A stretch of 64,000 nucleotides of DNA from Phytophthora colocasiae. Its lineage: Eukaryota > Oomycota > Peronosporomycetes > Peronosporales > Peronosporaceae. The position numbers and the translations under genes were made by a program. Where the stretch lies: positions 186,001 to 250,000 of the forward strand of contig JAGKQI010000059.1 of NCBI GenBank assembly GCA_018806915.1, in the 5' to 3' direction. This document shows, piece by piece, positions 19,698 to 30,973 of the stretch (the first letter of the stretch is position 1; every line of letters begins with the position of its first letter). The notes under the pieces were generated by a model that worked only from the letters and a program-made list of their open reading frames with translations, ran no database searches and was not told the DNA's origin.

Positions 19698-20675
19698 GTG
19701 AGAATCGAGCCAGAAGCATACGCTCACTTGACTCCGAGTCAGCGGGACACGCTTAACAAGCTTACGTCCTTGCTGGGCCCTGAAGGTATGGCGCACCTTG
19801 CGTCTCAAGGGCCGGAGGCCGTCAACGCGCGCCTGGAGGCATTTGCCTCGTACGAGAACGCTCTCGTTGAGCACATTCAGCGGAATGTAAAAGGAGTTAA
19901 TCCCGCTCCGAGAGCTAAGCCCGTCACGCTCAGCGTGAAGACCTTTCACGGGCACGAAGGAGAGAACCTCCTATTGTGGACCCGAGAGGTCGAGATGGCT
20001 ATGGGGGCCGCTATGCTCCAGTTGGAAGGCCAACGCGTGGCGTTCGCCATCTCTAAGCTCGAAGGTCGAGCACGAGAATGGGCCTTGACATCTGGGACGT
20101 CGGTAGAAATGGCCTTCCCCACTTGGGGTGAGCTTAAGGCCAAACTTACGCAAGTATTTGCTCCACCTAACCAGGCGTATCGCGTGCGGTCACGCTTCCT
20201 CGCTTGCCGACAGGGCAAGAAGGACCTGGTGGACTATGTCCAAGAGCTGCGCACGCTCATTGCCGGCATGGCTGCCGATCCTCTACCTGAGGTGGTCACT
20301 GTGACTATCTTCATGGAAGGTCTGAGAGCTGGCGTGGCCAGGACGGAGGCATTCCGTCAGAATCCTCGCACCTTCGAGGACGCTGTTAGCGTGGCATTGA
20401 ATGCTGAACACAACTTTAAGTTGTCGAGGGTCGGTGCTAATAGCACAGGGTCCGGGGGACCCGAACCCATGGACCTCAGCTATGCTGAAGATGAAGTAGC
20501 CGAGCTACGAGCTGCGGTGCAGCGTATGAGCACTCGTCGGTGCTACATGTGTGGTAGTCCCACACACCTGAGGCCCAACTGCCCTCTGCGCAAAGAGCGC
20601 GCCGGCCAGAATGGCCGCAACCCTGTCGCGGGTCCCGCTTTGGGCTCTGCCCAGGGAAACGACGGCTCCCAGTAG
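19698..20675 (+). CDS. gag: A1 gag, ATG lost
   Basis: Capsid/nucleocapsid protein of about 323 residues, frame intact. Contains a Ty3-type capsid region ([58 protein letters not shown]) and one zinc knuckle ([14 protein letters not shown]) near the end. In A4 the start is ATG-GAG-CCA; here and in A2 that codon is ATC (19704-19706), and the next in-frame ATG is about 30 codons on (GMAHLASQ). So the start is either non-AUG or lost. The stop TAG (20673-20675) sits inside the frameshift hairpin. Confidence 0.9.
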   Translation: MRIEPEAYAHLTPSQRDTLNKLTSLLGPEGMAHLASQGPEAVNARLEAFASYENALVEHIQRNVKGVNPAPRAKPVTLSVKTFHGHEGENLLLWTREVEMAMGAAMLQLEGQRVAFAISKLEGRAREWALTSGTSVEMAFPTWGELKAKLTQVFAPPNQAYRVRSRFLACRQGKKDLVDYVQELRTLIAGMAADPLPEVVTVTIFMEGLRAGVARTEAFRQNPRTFEDAVSVALNAEHNFKLSRVGANSTGSGGPEPMDLSYAEDEVAELRAAVQRMSTRRCYMCGSPTHLRPNCPLRKERAGQNGRNPVAGPALGSAQGNDGSQ

Positions 20676-20695
20676 ACGCGGGGCGGTCTACTGGG
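20654..20695 (+). promoter_or_regulatory. Predicted -1 frameshift signal, A1 gag-pol
   Basis: Slippery heptamer GGGAAAC (20654-20660) in the gag frame (CAG GGA AAC), a 7-nt spacer, then a perfect 10-bp stem CCCAGTAGAC/GTCTACTGGG with loop GCGGGGCG (20668-20695). This is the classical retroviral layout. Slipping back one base leads into the pol frame seen in A4. The same signal is at 30974-31015 (A2) and 56707-56748 (A4). In A1 one G of the GGGG after the stem is missing, which breaks the pol frame just downstream. Confidence 0.85.
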
Positions 20696-23600
20696 AAGAA
20701 CTGAGTTCTGCAGTGCGTGAGAGGCACTGGGGCTCAGCCCCGAAGAGCTCCGTGCTCTTGAACACGGAACGTGTGAGCAAGCAGGGCTTGCTGGTCGTCC
20801 ATGTGGACGTGAAGGGCTTCGAGAAGCCGTGGATCGTGTTGATCGATTTAGGAGCGTCTGGCAACTACGTCAGACGCTCCACCGTTGAGGGTAGTCAGCA
20901 ATATGCTGAGGCGCTTCGAGCGCGAAGAGGTGACACCGTCACTGTCCGTCTAGCGACGGGCGTCCGTGTCACGGCAGCCAAGGTCCCCATGGACCTACGG
21001 CTGAAGTTCCTGACTTCGACAGCGTGGAACGCTGCTTGGTCTTGGACCTGGATTCGAGGTACGACCTCATCCTTGGTATGGCGTGGCTGGAGCGCCACGA
21101 GCCATGGATCGACTGGAGGTCGAAGACCTTAGGTGCTACGCACTTCTCTCCTAGTGGAGCTTTGGCGAGTCATGAACCCACCTCTGCTAGGGAAGCAGAA
21201 GCGCTATTGGCGCGAGCATCGAGCCGAGTCGGCAATGATGCTGGAAGTCGGTGTGTCCGAGTTAGTGGACAGCACCGAGTGCGAGGATCGCAGCCCTGTT
21301 GAGCGCATAGCGCTGGTTGGCAGTGAGTCAACGTGTGGGCAAAGCTCACGTAACCCGAGTGACGCCGGTCATGGACCGTCACTGGATGCCGATGGCATCG
21401 GGCCTTACCAGGCCGTGAACTGTGGGGCGGCACGTACTCCGTCGAGTGATACTGGTCGTGGACCAAGTCGATCGCTGAGTGTCTCTGACACTGGACCTGT
21501 TACGGTCATTGATTGTGCAGCGGCACGTACTCCGCTGAGCGGCATCGGTCGTCGACCGAGTGGATCGCTGAGTGTCCCTGACACTGGGCCGAGAGAGGCC
21601 GAAACTTGTGCGACGGCACGTACTCCGTCGAGTAGACGATCTTCGGCTAGGCGAAGACGTCGTAAGGCCCTTCGGGCGAGACGCTCTGCGTCTGAGTCAT
21701 CCGTGACGTCAAGTGCCGACGCACCGGAGGGCTGTGGGCAGCTATACACTCTGGTTGATGGAGTGGGCGGTAGTGCCGAAGGCAGTGTCCTGCTGGACGA
21801 CTTGCCAAGTGTTGACAAGCTCCTTGAACTAGAAGAGATGTCCTTCGCCGACTTTGGCGATGCCTTGAAGGCTGGCGAATTCGCCGAGGTGGTCATCGTT
21901 CGACCTGAGGAGGAGTTAAACTCGTCGTCCCTCGTTGACGAGTCCGTCTTGGCCGAAGTCAAGAAGGCGTTGAACGCCAGGAGTGGATCGGAGATCCTCA
22001 AGAATCCCTCGGATCCCTTCCACTCCTTGCTGAAGGAATATGGAGACGTTGTCTCGAAGGAACCACCGAGTGGCCTGCCTCCCGACCGAGGCGTTCGTCA
22101 TGAGATCGACTTAGTTCCCGGAACTAAGTACTGCGTGACCCGACAGTGGCCTCTTCCTAAAGAGCAATGGCGACGTCATTGACGCCTTCTTCCGTGCGAA
22201 GTACGCGGCGGGTCTCGTGCGCGAGAGCAAGTCTCCGCACTCCGCGCCAACGTTCTGTGTCAGAAAGCCGAATGGCAAGTGGCGTATCGTTCACACTTTT
22301 AACAAGCTCAACGCTGCCACGATTCCGGTGCAGACGCCGATTCCTAGGAAGGATGTTCTTCAGAACAACATGGTGGGTTGCACCATGTACAGTGCACTCG
22401 ACTTAGTCGATGGGTACTATCAGCTGCTCATGCGAGCCAGTGATATTCCGCTTACAGCGGTGAGCACCCCGAGCGGTATGCTCTGGGAGTGGCTCGTCAT
22501 GCCCCAAGGGCTCTCGAACGCGCCCGCAACGTTCAATCGTCTAGTGACGCAGCTGTTCAGGCCCCTACGGGCATTCGCACAAACGTACTTTGACGACGTG
22601 TTCGTCCACAGTCAGGCCGAACACGGCAAGACTGACGTTGAGGTGCACGTGGAACACGTGAGAGCTGTGCTCGAGTGCATGCGCACGAACAAGCTGTACG
22701 CCAACGCAGACAAGTGCGTCTTTGGCGCGGAAGAAATCCCCTTCCTAGGGTGCTTCATTGGGAAGCATGGCCTTCGTGCTGATCCAGCAAAGGTCAAGGC
22801 CATTGTGGATTGGCCGGTTCCCTTGAACCAGAAGGACTTGCGTAAGTGGCTGGGTTTGGCCAACTATTTGCACAAGTACAGCGAGAACTACGCTGAGTTG
22901 GCTCGGCCACTGACGGATCTCCTTAAGAAGGATGCCGAGTGGGTATGGCGTGCCGAGCACGAGAATGCGTTCACTTGTATCAAGGATAGCCTGCTTCAGG
23001 CACCGATACTGGCGCTGCCAGACCCCGCTCGTCCGTTTATTGTCGTCTGTGACGCCTCGGACTTTGCCATCGGCAGTGCTTTGCTACAAGCGGACGCCGA
23101 AGGGCGCGAACGCGTCATTGCGTTTGAGTCGCGACAGCTCAAGGCTGCTGAGAAGAACTATCCAGTTCATGACAAGGAGCTACTTGCGATGAAGTACGCT
23201 CTCGTCAAATTCAGGGTTCACCTGCTCGGCTCCAAGCCGTTTGTGATCTACACGGATCATGCGTCACTACGCACAGCGACGCAGTCGCCTCACCTCTCGC
23301 AGAGGATGGCCCGATGGCTCTCCTTCTTTGCGGAGTATAACTTCGAGGTGAAGTACAAGCCTGGCAGGCAGAACGTCCTCGCTGACGCGTTATCACGTCG
23401 CCCGGACTATGAGTTATCTCATGTCACCTCGGTGACGTCGTCCGTGACGGACATGGTTCGAGCAGCGTACGCTCAGGACGACTCTTGTGTCACGTTGCTC
23501 CAAGCTCTGAGGAGCGATGAGTTTAAAGACTCAAAGGTGACTCTGTCACGACGCCTAAAGGCGAGACTCCAACGCTACAGCCTGGAAGGCGGTCTGCTGT

Positions 23601-25384
23601 ACTACAGCACGGGTCAGGATGACCCACCACGTGTGGTGGTTCCTCACGATGAGGATCTGAAGTACCGTATCCTCTATGAGGCTCACGACACACCCACAGG
23701 CGGCCACCTCGGTCGCGAGAAGACGTACGGCTCGGTGAGCTCCATGTACTGGTGGCCGAAGATGTACAAGTGGGTCAGCACATATGTGCGCACGTGCGAG
23801 ACGTGTCAGCGGGTTAAACCCTCGCCGCATGCGGCTGCGCCTTTGGCGAGCTTACCTGTACCCTCTGGGTGTTGGCAGTCCATAAGTATGGACTTTGTGT
23901 TTGGCCTGCCGAAGGACTCGGCAGGCAACACGGGCGTGGTGGTCTTTGTTGACCGTCTGAGCAAGATGGCTCATCTAGCGGCTGTGCCGGACACCGTCGA
24001 TGGTGCTGGTACAGCGACGATCTTCATCGATCGGGTCTTCCGCCAGCATGGGCTGCCTGAGACCATTGTCTCGGATCGAGATCCCCGTTTCACGGGTCAC
24101 TTCTGGACGTCCGTCTTCAAGGTGCTGGGCACTCGACTGGACATGTCCACGGCGGACCATCCGCAGACCGACGGTCAGACCGAACGCGTGAACCGCGTTC
24201 TGGAGGACATCCTCCGCAGCGTATGCGCTGAAACGCCGAAGCGTTGGAGCGCTATGCTCCCTCTCGTTGAGTTCTCCATGAACAATGCGGTGCATGCCTC
24301 GACAGGCTTCACCCCGTTCTACGTGAACGGCCTTGCGCACCCGCGCGTTCCGCTCACTCCGCCACGCGGTAGCCTTGGGCTTGGTGGGGGAGAGGCTGTG
24401 CCGTCGCTCGACTCCGAGCTTGCTGATATCAGCCCTTCTGCTGTGCGTAAACAAGTCGATGACTTCCTCTAGGTGAGATTGAGCGTCTTACGCCGTGTAC
24501 GTGACGCGATGGCTGAAAGCCAAGACGTTCAGAAGGAACAAGCGGATACAAAAGGTAGAAGCAATGTATGGGAATTTAAGGTCGGTGACCAGGTTTTATT
24601 AAACGCTAAGAACCTACCTACACATGCAGTGTCAAATGTCTTTAAGACGAAATTGCGTCCGCGTTTCATCGGACCATTTACGGTCGTGGCCAAGAAGGGC
24701 CTGGCATACACGCTTGACTTGCCAAAGCGGATGCGAACACACCCCGTGTTCTACGTCGGCTTGCTTAAGCCATATCGGGACCCCGCGGGGGTGAGCGCGG
24801 AGGCGCTGGCACCGACGACACGTGCCCAGGCTGCGTCATCTGCAGCAGCAACGTCACCTGACCTCGCAACTCAGCGAGCTGAAGCTCCTGCTGGTGCAGG
24901 CGAGCAGTCAGGGACTGAGGACCTTCGAGCCAAGCCATCCGGCTTTCAATCTCCTCCATGTCATGAGCGAGACGGGCATGCGAATGCCAAACACTTTCGA
25001 CGTTCCCTTGAAGGGACTGAGTCTGACTCCGGAGAGTACCGATCGAGTGATCGAGTTGGTACCAGGCGCGATGCGACAAATAGCGCTCGTCACACTCATC
25101 GAGTACGGCGTTCCGCAGCGAATCGGCCTCCTCCGCCGTTGCTCGATGAGCAGGGGACTCCCCACTACCACGTGGAGCGCCTGATGGCGCGGCGTCGCCA
25201 CCGTAGTCAAAACCAGTATGTGGTGAAGTGGCGTGGATATCCTCATTCCCAAAACTCGTGGGAGTTTGAAGGGTCCCTGAGGCAGGACTGCCCTGACGTC
25301 GTGGACGCTTTTGATCGCGAAGATCGGGGGCGCCCGAAGGGCTCGAGGTCGACCACTCGGTCGACACCCGCTTCTCACCACTAG
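20661..25384 (+). pseudogene. pol: A1 pol (five lesions)
   Basis: Full-length gypsy pol: protease (LIDLGASGNYVRR; Ser to Leu in the DSG motif, A2 has DSGASGNY), RT with YFDD (22586-22597), RNase H (CDASDFAIGSALL, KNYPVHDKELL, TDHASLR), integrase (GHLGREK ... CETCQ; SMDFVFG, SDRDPRF, DGQTERVNR), GPY/F module and chromodomain (YHVERLM ... VVKWRGYPHSQNSWEF). Lesions: a G lost at about 20695, a G lost near 21012, a G gained near 21191, a G gained near 22170 (shared with A3), and TCG to TAG at 24470-24472 after DDFL. All four indels are in G runs. Confidence 0.94.
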
Positions 25385-26408
25385 TGTGAGAAGCTGACGG
25401 ACTAGCAGCCGAGCTCAGGCTCTGGTCCGTGGCTGGCACAGCCAGCGAGTCTCCCTCGGAGACTGAAGGAGCATCCTGCGAAGCAGGGATAGTGGCCTGA
25501 GAGGCGGGAGCCACTGCCGTCGTGTGACGAGGAAAGCGGCCGGGCCGCACGCGTATCTTCGCGTACTGGAAGAGTAGACCTCGGGCGAGGCGGACGTCCA
25601 CCTCGGCGCAGCTCTCCATGAGCCGGTCAAACGACGCGAGCTTCCGTGAAGCCTCGGCCCAGGTGGCCACATGGACCATGTAGTCCCGGGTGGTCTCTCC
25701 GGTTTGGAGCAGGAGTGGATAAGTCCTCATCTGAGGCACAGACTCCCGTCGCCGTTGCTTATCTAAGCGTTGCCGATACTCGGCGAGTGTGCACACCTGC
25801 GGGGTCAGGAAACGCTCATGGAGCCCCTGTCGCTGCTGAGTCTCAGCCACCGTACGTGGAGGATTGCCTATGGCGTAACCATGCAGGTTTGGCTGCGCCA
25901 TCAACTGCTTCACCTGCTCGGCAGGGTCGCGAGGCTCGAAGCCGTAGTCGCGCCGCGACGAAGTCCCCACGATGTCCCGTTGGACCGGTCGACGTGACTC
26001 TGGAGCACCGCTCAGGGAAGCCTCCTGTGCCTCATCCAGAGGGTTGGTGATCGCGTCTTCGACTCCCTTGAGTGACTCTGGCTCATCGCGAGCAGGAAGC
26101 GGTGGTGCGTTGCGCAACGCGTTGAGCACGAGGCTCGAAGGTCCCTCCGGGAACGGATTGGGCTGCCGCAGCTGCCGAGGAATTGAGTACCGACGCGGAT
26201 CGCGTGGAGAGCGCAGCTCAGATCGGGTCGTCCGAGGGCTCGCAGGAGCAGGAGACGCATGGGCATCGCCCTGTTCGGACTCCTCGTAGTCCACTTCGAC
26301 CTCGCCTTCCTCTGTAGGAGAGCGACGTGGGTCGCGCGTCGGCGACGCTGTCGTGTACTCGAAGGGTGAGCCACCGCTACCACTTGACGTCGGGCTGGCC
26401 TTGAACAT
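24765..26408 (-). CDS. A1 antisense gene, overlapping the chromodomain
   Basis: Intact minus-strand ORF of 547 codons from ATG 26408 (open from about 26588 with a GTG). Its last 620 nt are antisense to the C-terminal pol including the chromodomain. In the overlap the third position of pol codons faces the second position of antisense codons, so silent changes in pol alter this protein. Features: Ser/Pro-rich N-terminus with EEGEVEVDYEE, a conserved block of about 100 residues (CTLAEYRQRLDKQRRRESV ... GLLFQYAKIRVRPGRF), Ser/Pro-rich middle, and a C-terminal coiled-coil-like region (LRSQTQSLQGNVESVW, LHQQELQLAELRGQVTLLLQ). Not recognised. Antisense ORFs at this place are known from some plant gypsy elements such as maize Grande. 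Confidence 0.7.
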   Translation of the reverse strand: MFKASPTSSGSGGSPFEYTTASPTRDPRRSPTEEGEVEVDYEESEQGDAHASPAPASPRTTRSELRSPRDPRRYSIPRQLRQPNPFPEGPSSLVLNALRNAPPLPARDEPESLKGVEDAITNPLDEAQEASLSGAPESRRPVQRDIVGTSSRRDYGFEPRDPAEQVKQLMAQPNLHGYAIGNPPRTVAETQQRQGLHERFLTPQVCTLAEYRQRLDKQRRRESVPQMRTYPLLLQTGETTRDYMVHVATWAEASRKLASFDRLMESCAEVDVRLARGLLFQYAKIRVRPGRFPRHTTAVAPASQATIPASQDAPSVSEGDSLAVPATDQSLSSAASPSASHTSGEKRVSTEWSTSSPSGAPDLRDQKRPRRQGSPASGTLQTPTSFGNEDIHATSPHTGFDYGGDAAPSGAPRGSGESPAHRATAEEADSLRNAVLDECDERYLSHRAWYQLDHSIGTLRSQTQSLQGNVESVWHSHARLAHDMEEIESRMAWLEGPQSLTARLHQQELQLAELRGQVTLLLQMTQPGHVSSVPAPPRSPPRGPDMA

Positions 26409-26704
26409 CGCTCCGTAGCGAAGGCGAGACGCCGCGAAATACTCCGAATCGGAGAGCGTGAGAGGAGCCGAGGGCTCCAGACCGGAAAGCGCTGAGGCGC
26501 TGGGGCGTAGACGCCTGGTCACTGGACACCTCAGGAGCGGTTGGCTCGCTGGGGAGAATTGGAGAATGTGCTCGTTGAGCCAGCGCACCCGCGCACTCTC
26601 GTTGAGAGATTTCTTTTATCGGAAAGTTGCCGGTGACAGGCCTTGACAAGGCAGTTATGTCTACAGTTGTAGATACTCCGTATCCACGGTTTGGTGGGGG
26701 AGGG
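26409..26704. other. A1 antisense leader, hairpin and polypurine tract
   Basis: About 300 bp between the antisense ATG and the 3' LTR, and so the likely antisense leader. An imperfect palindrome AGATACTCCGTATCC (about 26671-26685) precedes the polypurine tract TTTGGTGGGGGAGGG (26690-26704). Confidence 0.6.
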
Positions 26705-27102
26705 TGTAACGGGGTTACATTGGCTACAATAGGTGTGGTATACACCATCCAGGTCACAAGTCACAGATCCGTGTACAACACATAGTGTTTCTCACACGTC
26801 ACATATGTAGCCAGTTGCTGGCTGTTAGCTCAGAGCCACACATTACATTTGATTAGGATTTAGTATGTTAGATACTAAATCCGTTACATTCAGGATTAGG
26901 GCAATAAAATAAATAAAAATCAGTTTGCATTTTACATAATTAGTGTTAGTTCCTTTATTATAGGGACACTGATTGTGAGAGTCCCGTATTTAGTGGACTA
27001 CTTGGTTCTTGTATAGAACCGAAGGCTAGTGCCTTGCAAGCAGGACTCTACGAGTCAACCCAACTTCCTCTGTGCCGTGCACACCTACGCAGCCCCGCTG
27101 CA
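26705..27102 (+). repeat. 3' LTR of A1
   Basis: 398 bp; identical to the 5' LTR except for loss of 14 bp after GGGGTTACA and about two substitutions (TTCCTTTATT for TTTCTTTATT, TTCCTCTG for TTCCCCTG). Confidence 0.96.
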
Positions 27103-27107
27103 CGGAT

Positions 27108-27279
27108 GGCTTGGCTCGAAGGTCCTCAGTCCCTGACTGCTCGCCTGCACCAGCAGGAGCTTCAGCTCGCTGAGTTGCGAGGTCAGGTGACGTTGCTGCT
27201 GCAGATGACGCAGCCTGGGCACGTGTCGTCGGTGCCAGCGCCTCCGCGCTCACCCCCGCGGGGTCCCGATATGGCTTAA
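27108..27279 (+). CDS. A2 antisense gene, C-terminal part
   Basis: Continuation of 17763-19234 beyond A1: MAWLEGPQSLTARLHQ, then a Leu/Gln heptad stretch, ending PPRGPDMA and TAA at 27277-27279. Without A1 and one copy of CGGAT the frame is continuous. Confidence 0.7.
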
Positions 27280-30200
27280 GCAAGCCGACGTAGAACACCG
27301 GGTGTGTTCGCATCCGCTTTAGCAAGTCAAGCGTGTATGCCAGGCCCTTCTTGGCCACGACCATAAATGGTCTGTCGAGGCATGCACCGCGTTGTTCATT
27401 GAGAACTGAACGAGAGGGAGCATAGCGCTCCAACGCTTCGGCGTTTCAGCGCATACGCTGCGGAGGATGTCCTCCAAAACGCGATTTACGCGTTCAGTCT
27501 GACCGTCGGTCTGCGGATGATCCGCCGTGGACATGTCCCGTCGAGTGCCAAGCACTTTGAAGACGGACGTCCAGAAGTGACCCGTGAAACGGGGATCTCG
27601 ATCCGAGACAATGGTCTCTGGCAGCCCATGCTGGCGGAAGACCCGATCGATAAAGATCGTCGCTGTACCAGCGCCGTCGACGGTGTCCGGCACAGCCGCT
27701 AGGTGAGCCATCTTGCTTAGACGGTCAACAAAGACCACAACGCCCGTGTTGCTATCCTTCGGCAGGCCAAACACAAAGTCCATACTGAAGGACTGCCAAC
27801 ACCCAGAAGGTACAGGCAAGCTCGCCAAAGGCGCCGCCGCATGCGGCGAGGGTTTAACCCGCTGGCACGTCTCGCACGTGCGCACATATGTGCTGACCCA
27901 CTTGTACATCTTCGGCCACCAGTACATGGAGCTCACCGAGCCGTACGTCTTCTCGCGACCGAGGTGGCCGCCTGTGGGTGTGTCGTGAGCCTCATAGAGG
28001 ATACGGTACTTCAGATCCTCATCGTGAGGAACCACCACACGTGGTGGGTCATCCTGACCCGTGCTGTAGTACAGCAGACCGCCTTCCAGGCTGTAGCGTT
28101 GGAGTCTCGCCTTTAGGCGTCGTGACAGAGTCACCTTTGAGTCTTTAAACTCATCGCTCCCCAGAGCTTGGAGCAACGCGACACAAGAGTCGTCCTGAGC
28201 GTACGCTGCTCGAACCATGTCCGTCACGGACGACGTCACCGAGGTGACATGAGATAACTCATAGTCCGGGCGACGTGATAACGCGTCAGCGAGGACGTTC
28301 TGCCTGCCAGGCTTGTACTTCACCTCGAAGTTATACTCCGCAAAGAAGGAGAGCCATCGGGCCATCCTCTGCGAGAGGTGAGGCGACTGCGTCGCTGTGC
28401 GTAGTGACGCATGATCCGTGTAGATCACAAACGGCTTGGAGCCGAGCAGGTGAACCCTGAATTTGACGAGAGCGTACTTCATCGCAAGTAGCTCCTTGTC
28501 ATGAACTGGATAGTTCTTCTCAGCAGCCTTGAGCTGTCGCGACTCAAACGCAATGACGCGTTCGCGCCCTTCGGCGTCCGCTTGTAGCAAAGCACTGCCG
28601 ATGGCAAAGTCCGAGGCGTCACAGACGACAATAAACGGACGAGCGGGGTCTGGCAGCGCCAGTATCGGTGCCTGAAGCAGGCTATCCTTGATACAAGTGA
28701 ACGCATTCTCGTGCTCGGCACGCCATACCCACTCGGCATCCTTCTTAAGGAGATCCGTCAGTGGCCGAGCCAACTCAGCGTAGTTCTCGCTGTACTTGTG
28801 CAAATAGTTGGCCAAACCCAGCCACTTACGCAAGTCCTTCTGGTTCAAGGGAACCGGCCAATCCACAATGGCCTTGACCTTTGCTGGATCAGCACGAAGG
28901 CCATGCTTCCCAATGAAGCACCCTAGGAAGGGGATTTCTTCCGCGCCAAAGACGCACTTGTCTGCGTTGGCGTACAGCTTGTTCGTGCGCATGCACTCGA
29001 GCACAGCTCTCACGTGTTCCACGTGCACCTCAACGTCAGTCTTGCCGTGTTCGGCCTGACTGTGGACGAACACGTCGTCAAAGTACGTTTGTGCGAATGC
29101 CCGTAGGGGCCTGAACAGCTGCGTCACTAGACGATTGAACGCTGCGGGCGCGTTCGAGAGCCCTTGGGGCATGACGAGCCACTCCCAGAGCATACCGCTC
29201 GGGGTGCTCACCGCTGTAAGCGGAATATCACTGGCTCGCATGAGCAGCTGATAGTACCCATCGACTAAGTCGAGTGCACTGTACATGGTGCAACCCACCA
29301 TGTTGTTCTGAAGAACATCCTTCCTAGGAATCGGCGTCTGCGCCGGAATCGTGGCAGTGTTGAGCTTGTTAAAAGCGTGAACGATACGCCACTTGCCATT
29401 CGGCTTTCTGACACAGAACGTTGGCGCGGAATGCGGAGACTTGCTCTCGCGCACGAGACCCGCCGCGTGCTTAGCACGGAAGAAGGCGTCAATGACGTCG
29501 CATTGCTCTTTAGGAAGAGGCCACTGTCGGGTCACGCAGTACTTAGTTCCGGGAACTAAGTCGATCTCATGACGAACGCCTCGGTCGGGAGGCAGGCCAC
29601 TCGGTGGTTCCTTCGAGACAACGTCTCCATATTCCTTCAGCAAGGAGTGGAAGGGATCCGAGGGATTCTTGAGGATCTCCGATCCACTCCTGGCGTTCAA
29701 CGCCTTCTTGACTTCGGCCAAGACGGACTCGTCAACGAGGGACGACGAGTTTAACTCCTCCTCAGGTCGAACGATGACCACCTCGGCGAATTCGCCAGCC
29801 TTCAAGGCATCGCCAAAGTCGGCGAAGGACATCTCTTCTAGCTCAAGGAGCTTGTCAACACTTGGCAAGTCGTCCAGCAGGACACTGCCTTCGGCACTAC
29901 CGCCCACTCCATCAACCAGAGTGTATAGCTGCCCACAGCCCTCCGGTGCGTCGGCACTTGACGTCACGGATGACTCAGACGCAGAGCGTCTCGCCCGAAG
30001 GGCCTTACGACGTCTTCGCCTAGCCGAAGATCGTCTACTCGACGGAGTACGTGCCGTCGCACAAGTTTCGGCCTCTCTCGGCCCAGTGTCAGGGACACTC
30101 AGCGATCCACTCGGTCGACGACCGATGCCGCTCAGCGGAGTACGTGCCGCTGCACAATCAATGACCGTAACAGGTCCAGTGTCAGAGACACTCAGCGATC

Positions 30201-30960
30201 GACTTGGTCCACGACCAGTATCACTCGACGGAGTACGTGCCGCCCCACAGTTCACGGCCTGGTAAGGCCCGATGCCATCGGCATCCAGTGACGGTCCATG
30301 ACCGGCGTCACTCGGGTTACGTGAGCTTTGCCCACACGTTGACTCACTGCCAACCAGCGCTATGCGCTCAACAGGGCTGCGATCCTCGCACTCGGTGCTG
30401 TCCACTAACTCGGACACACCGACTTCCAGCATCATTGCCGACTCGGCTCGATGCTCGCGCCAATAGCGCTTCTGCTTCCTAGCAGAGGTGGGTTCATGAC
30501 TCGCCAAAGCTCCACTAGGAGAGAAGTGCGTAGCACCTAAGGTCTTCGACCTCCAGTCGATCCATGGCTCGTGGCGCTCCAGCCACGCCATACCAAGGAT
30601 GAGGTCGTACCTCGAATCCAGGTCCAAGACCAAGCAGCGTTCCACGCTGTCGAAGTCCAGGAACTTCAGCCGTAGGTCCATGGGGACCTTGGCTGCCGTG
30701 ACACGGACGCCCGTCGCTAGACGGACAGTGACGGTGTCACCTCTTCGCACTCGAAGCGCCTCAGCATATTGCTGACTACCCTCAACGGTGGAGCGTCTGA
30801 CGTAGTTGCCAGACGCTCCTGAATCGATCAACACGATCCACGGCTTCGAAGCCCTTCACGTCCACATGGACGACCAGCAAGCCCTGCTTGCTCACACGTT
30901 CCGTGTTCAAGAGCACGGAGCTCTTCGGGGCTGAGCCCCAGTGCCTCTCACGCACTGCAG
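27111..30960 (-). pseudogene. pol: A2 pol, main part (integrase deletion)
   Basis: Right to left: protease (IDSGASGNYVRR, LGMAWLERHEPWIDW), RT (YFDD near 29073), RNase H and integrase in a single open frame of 1,171 codons (30834 to 27319). Upstream a 2-nt loss near 30847 (GGCTTCGAAGCC for GGCTTCGAGAAGCC) separates it from the gag-overlapping start. Near 27374 a deletion of 367 nt relative to A1 removes the integrase C-terminus and GPY/F start and shifts the frame; the junction CGACAGACCATTTA is the same in A4. The GLAYTLDL-KRMRTHPVFY segment lies in the other frame up to the A1 insertion. Confidence 0.93.
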
Positions 30961-30973
30961 AACTCAGTTCTTC

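Larger units (their letters stand above)
19235..27102 (+). mobile_element. Ty3/gypsy element A1, innermost copy
   Basis: Complete 7.87-kb element: 5' LTR 19235-19646, primer site 19649, gag, frameshift signal, pol, antisense gene, polypurine tract, 3' LTR 26705-27102. Target duplication CGGAT at 19230-19234 and 27103-27107. Excising it rejoins the A2 antisense frame. The LTRs differ by a 14-bp deletion and about two substitutions, so insertion was recent, yet pol has five lesions. Confidence 0.96.

Noticed and set aside
24908..25381. Other minus-strand frames opposite the A1 chromodomain
   Set aside because: They overlap the long antisense ORF in a different frame, are much shorter and are not extended beyond the overlap, so they look like frame shadows.
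27026..27433. A separate 135-codon gene on the minus strand
   Set aside because: Its middle is A2 pol sequence (GLAYTLDL, RMRTHPVFY) in the frame after the 367-nt deletion, read on into the A1 LTR. It belongs to the pol pseudogene.
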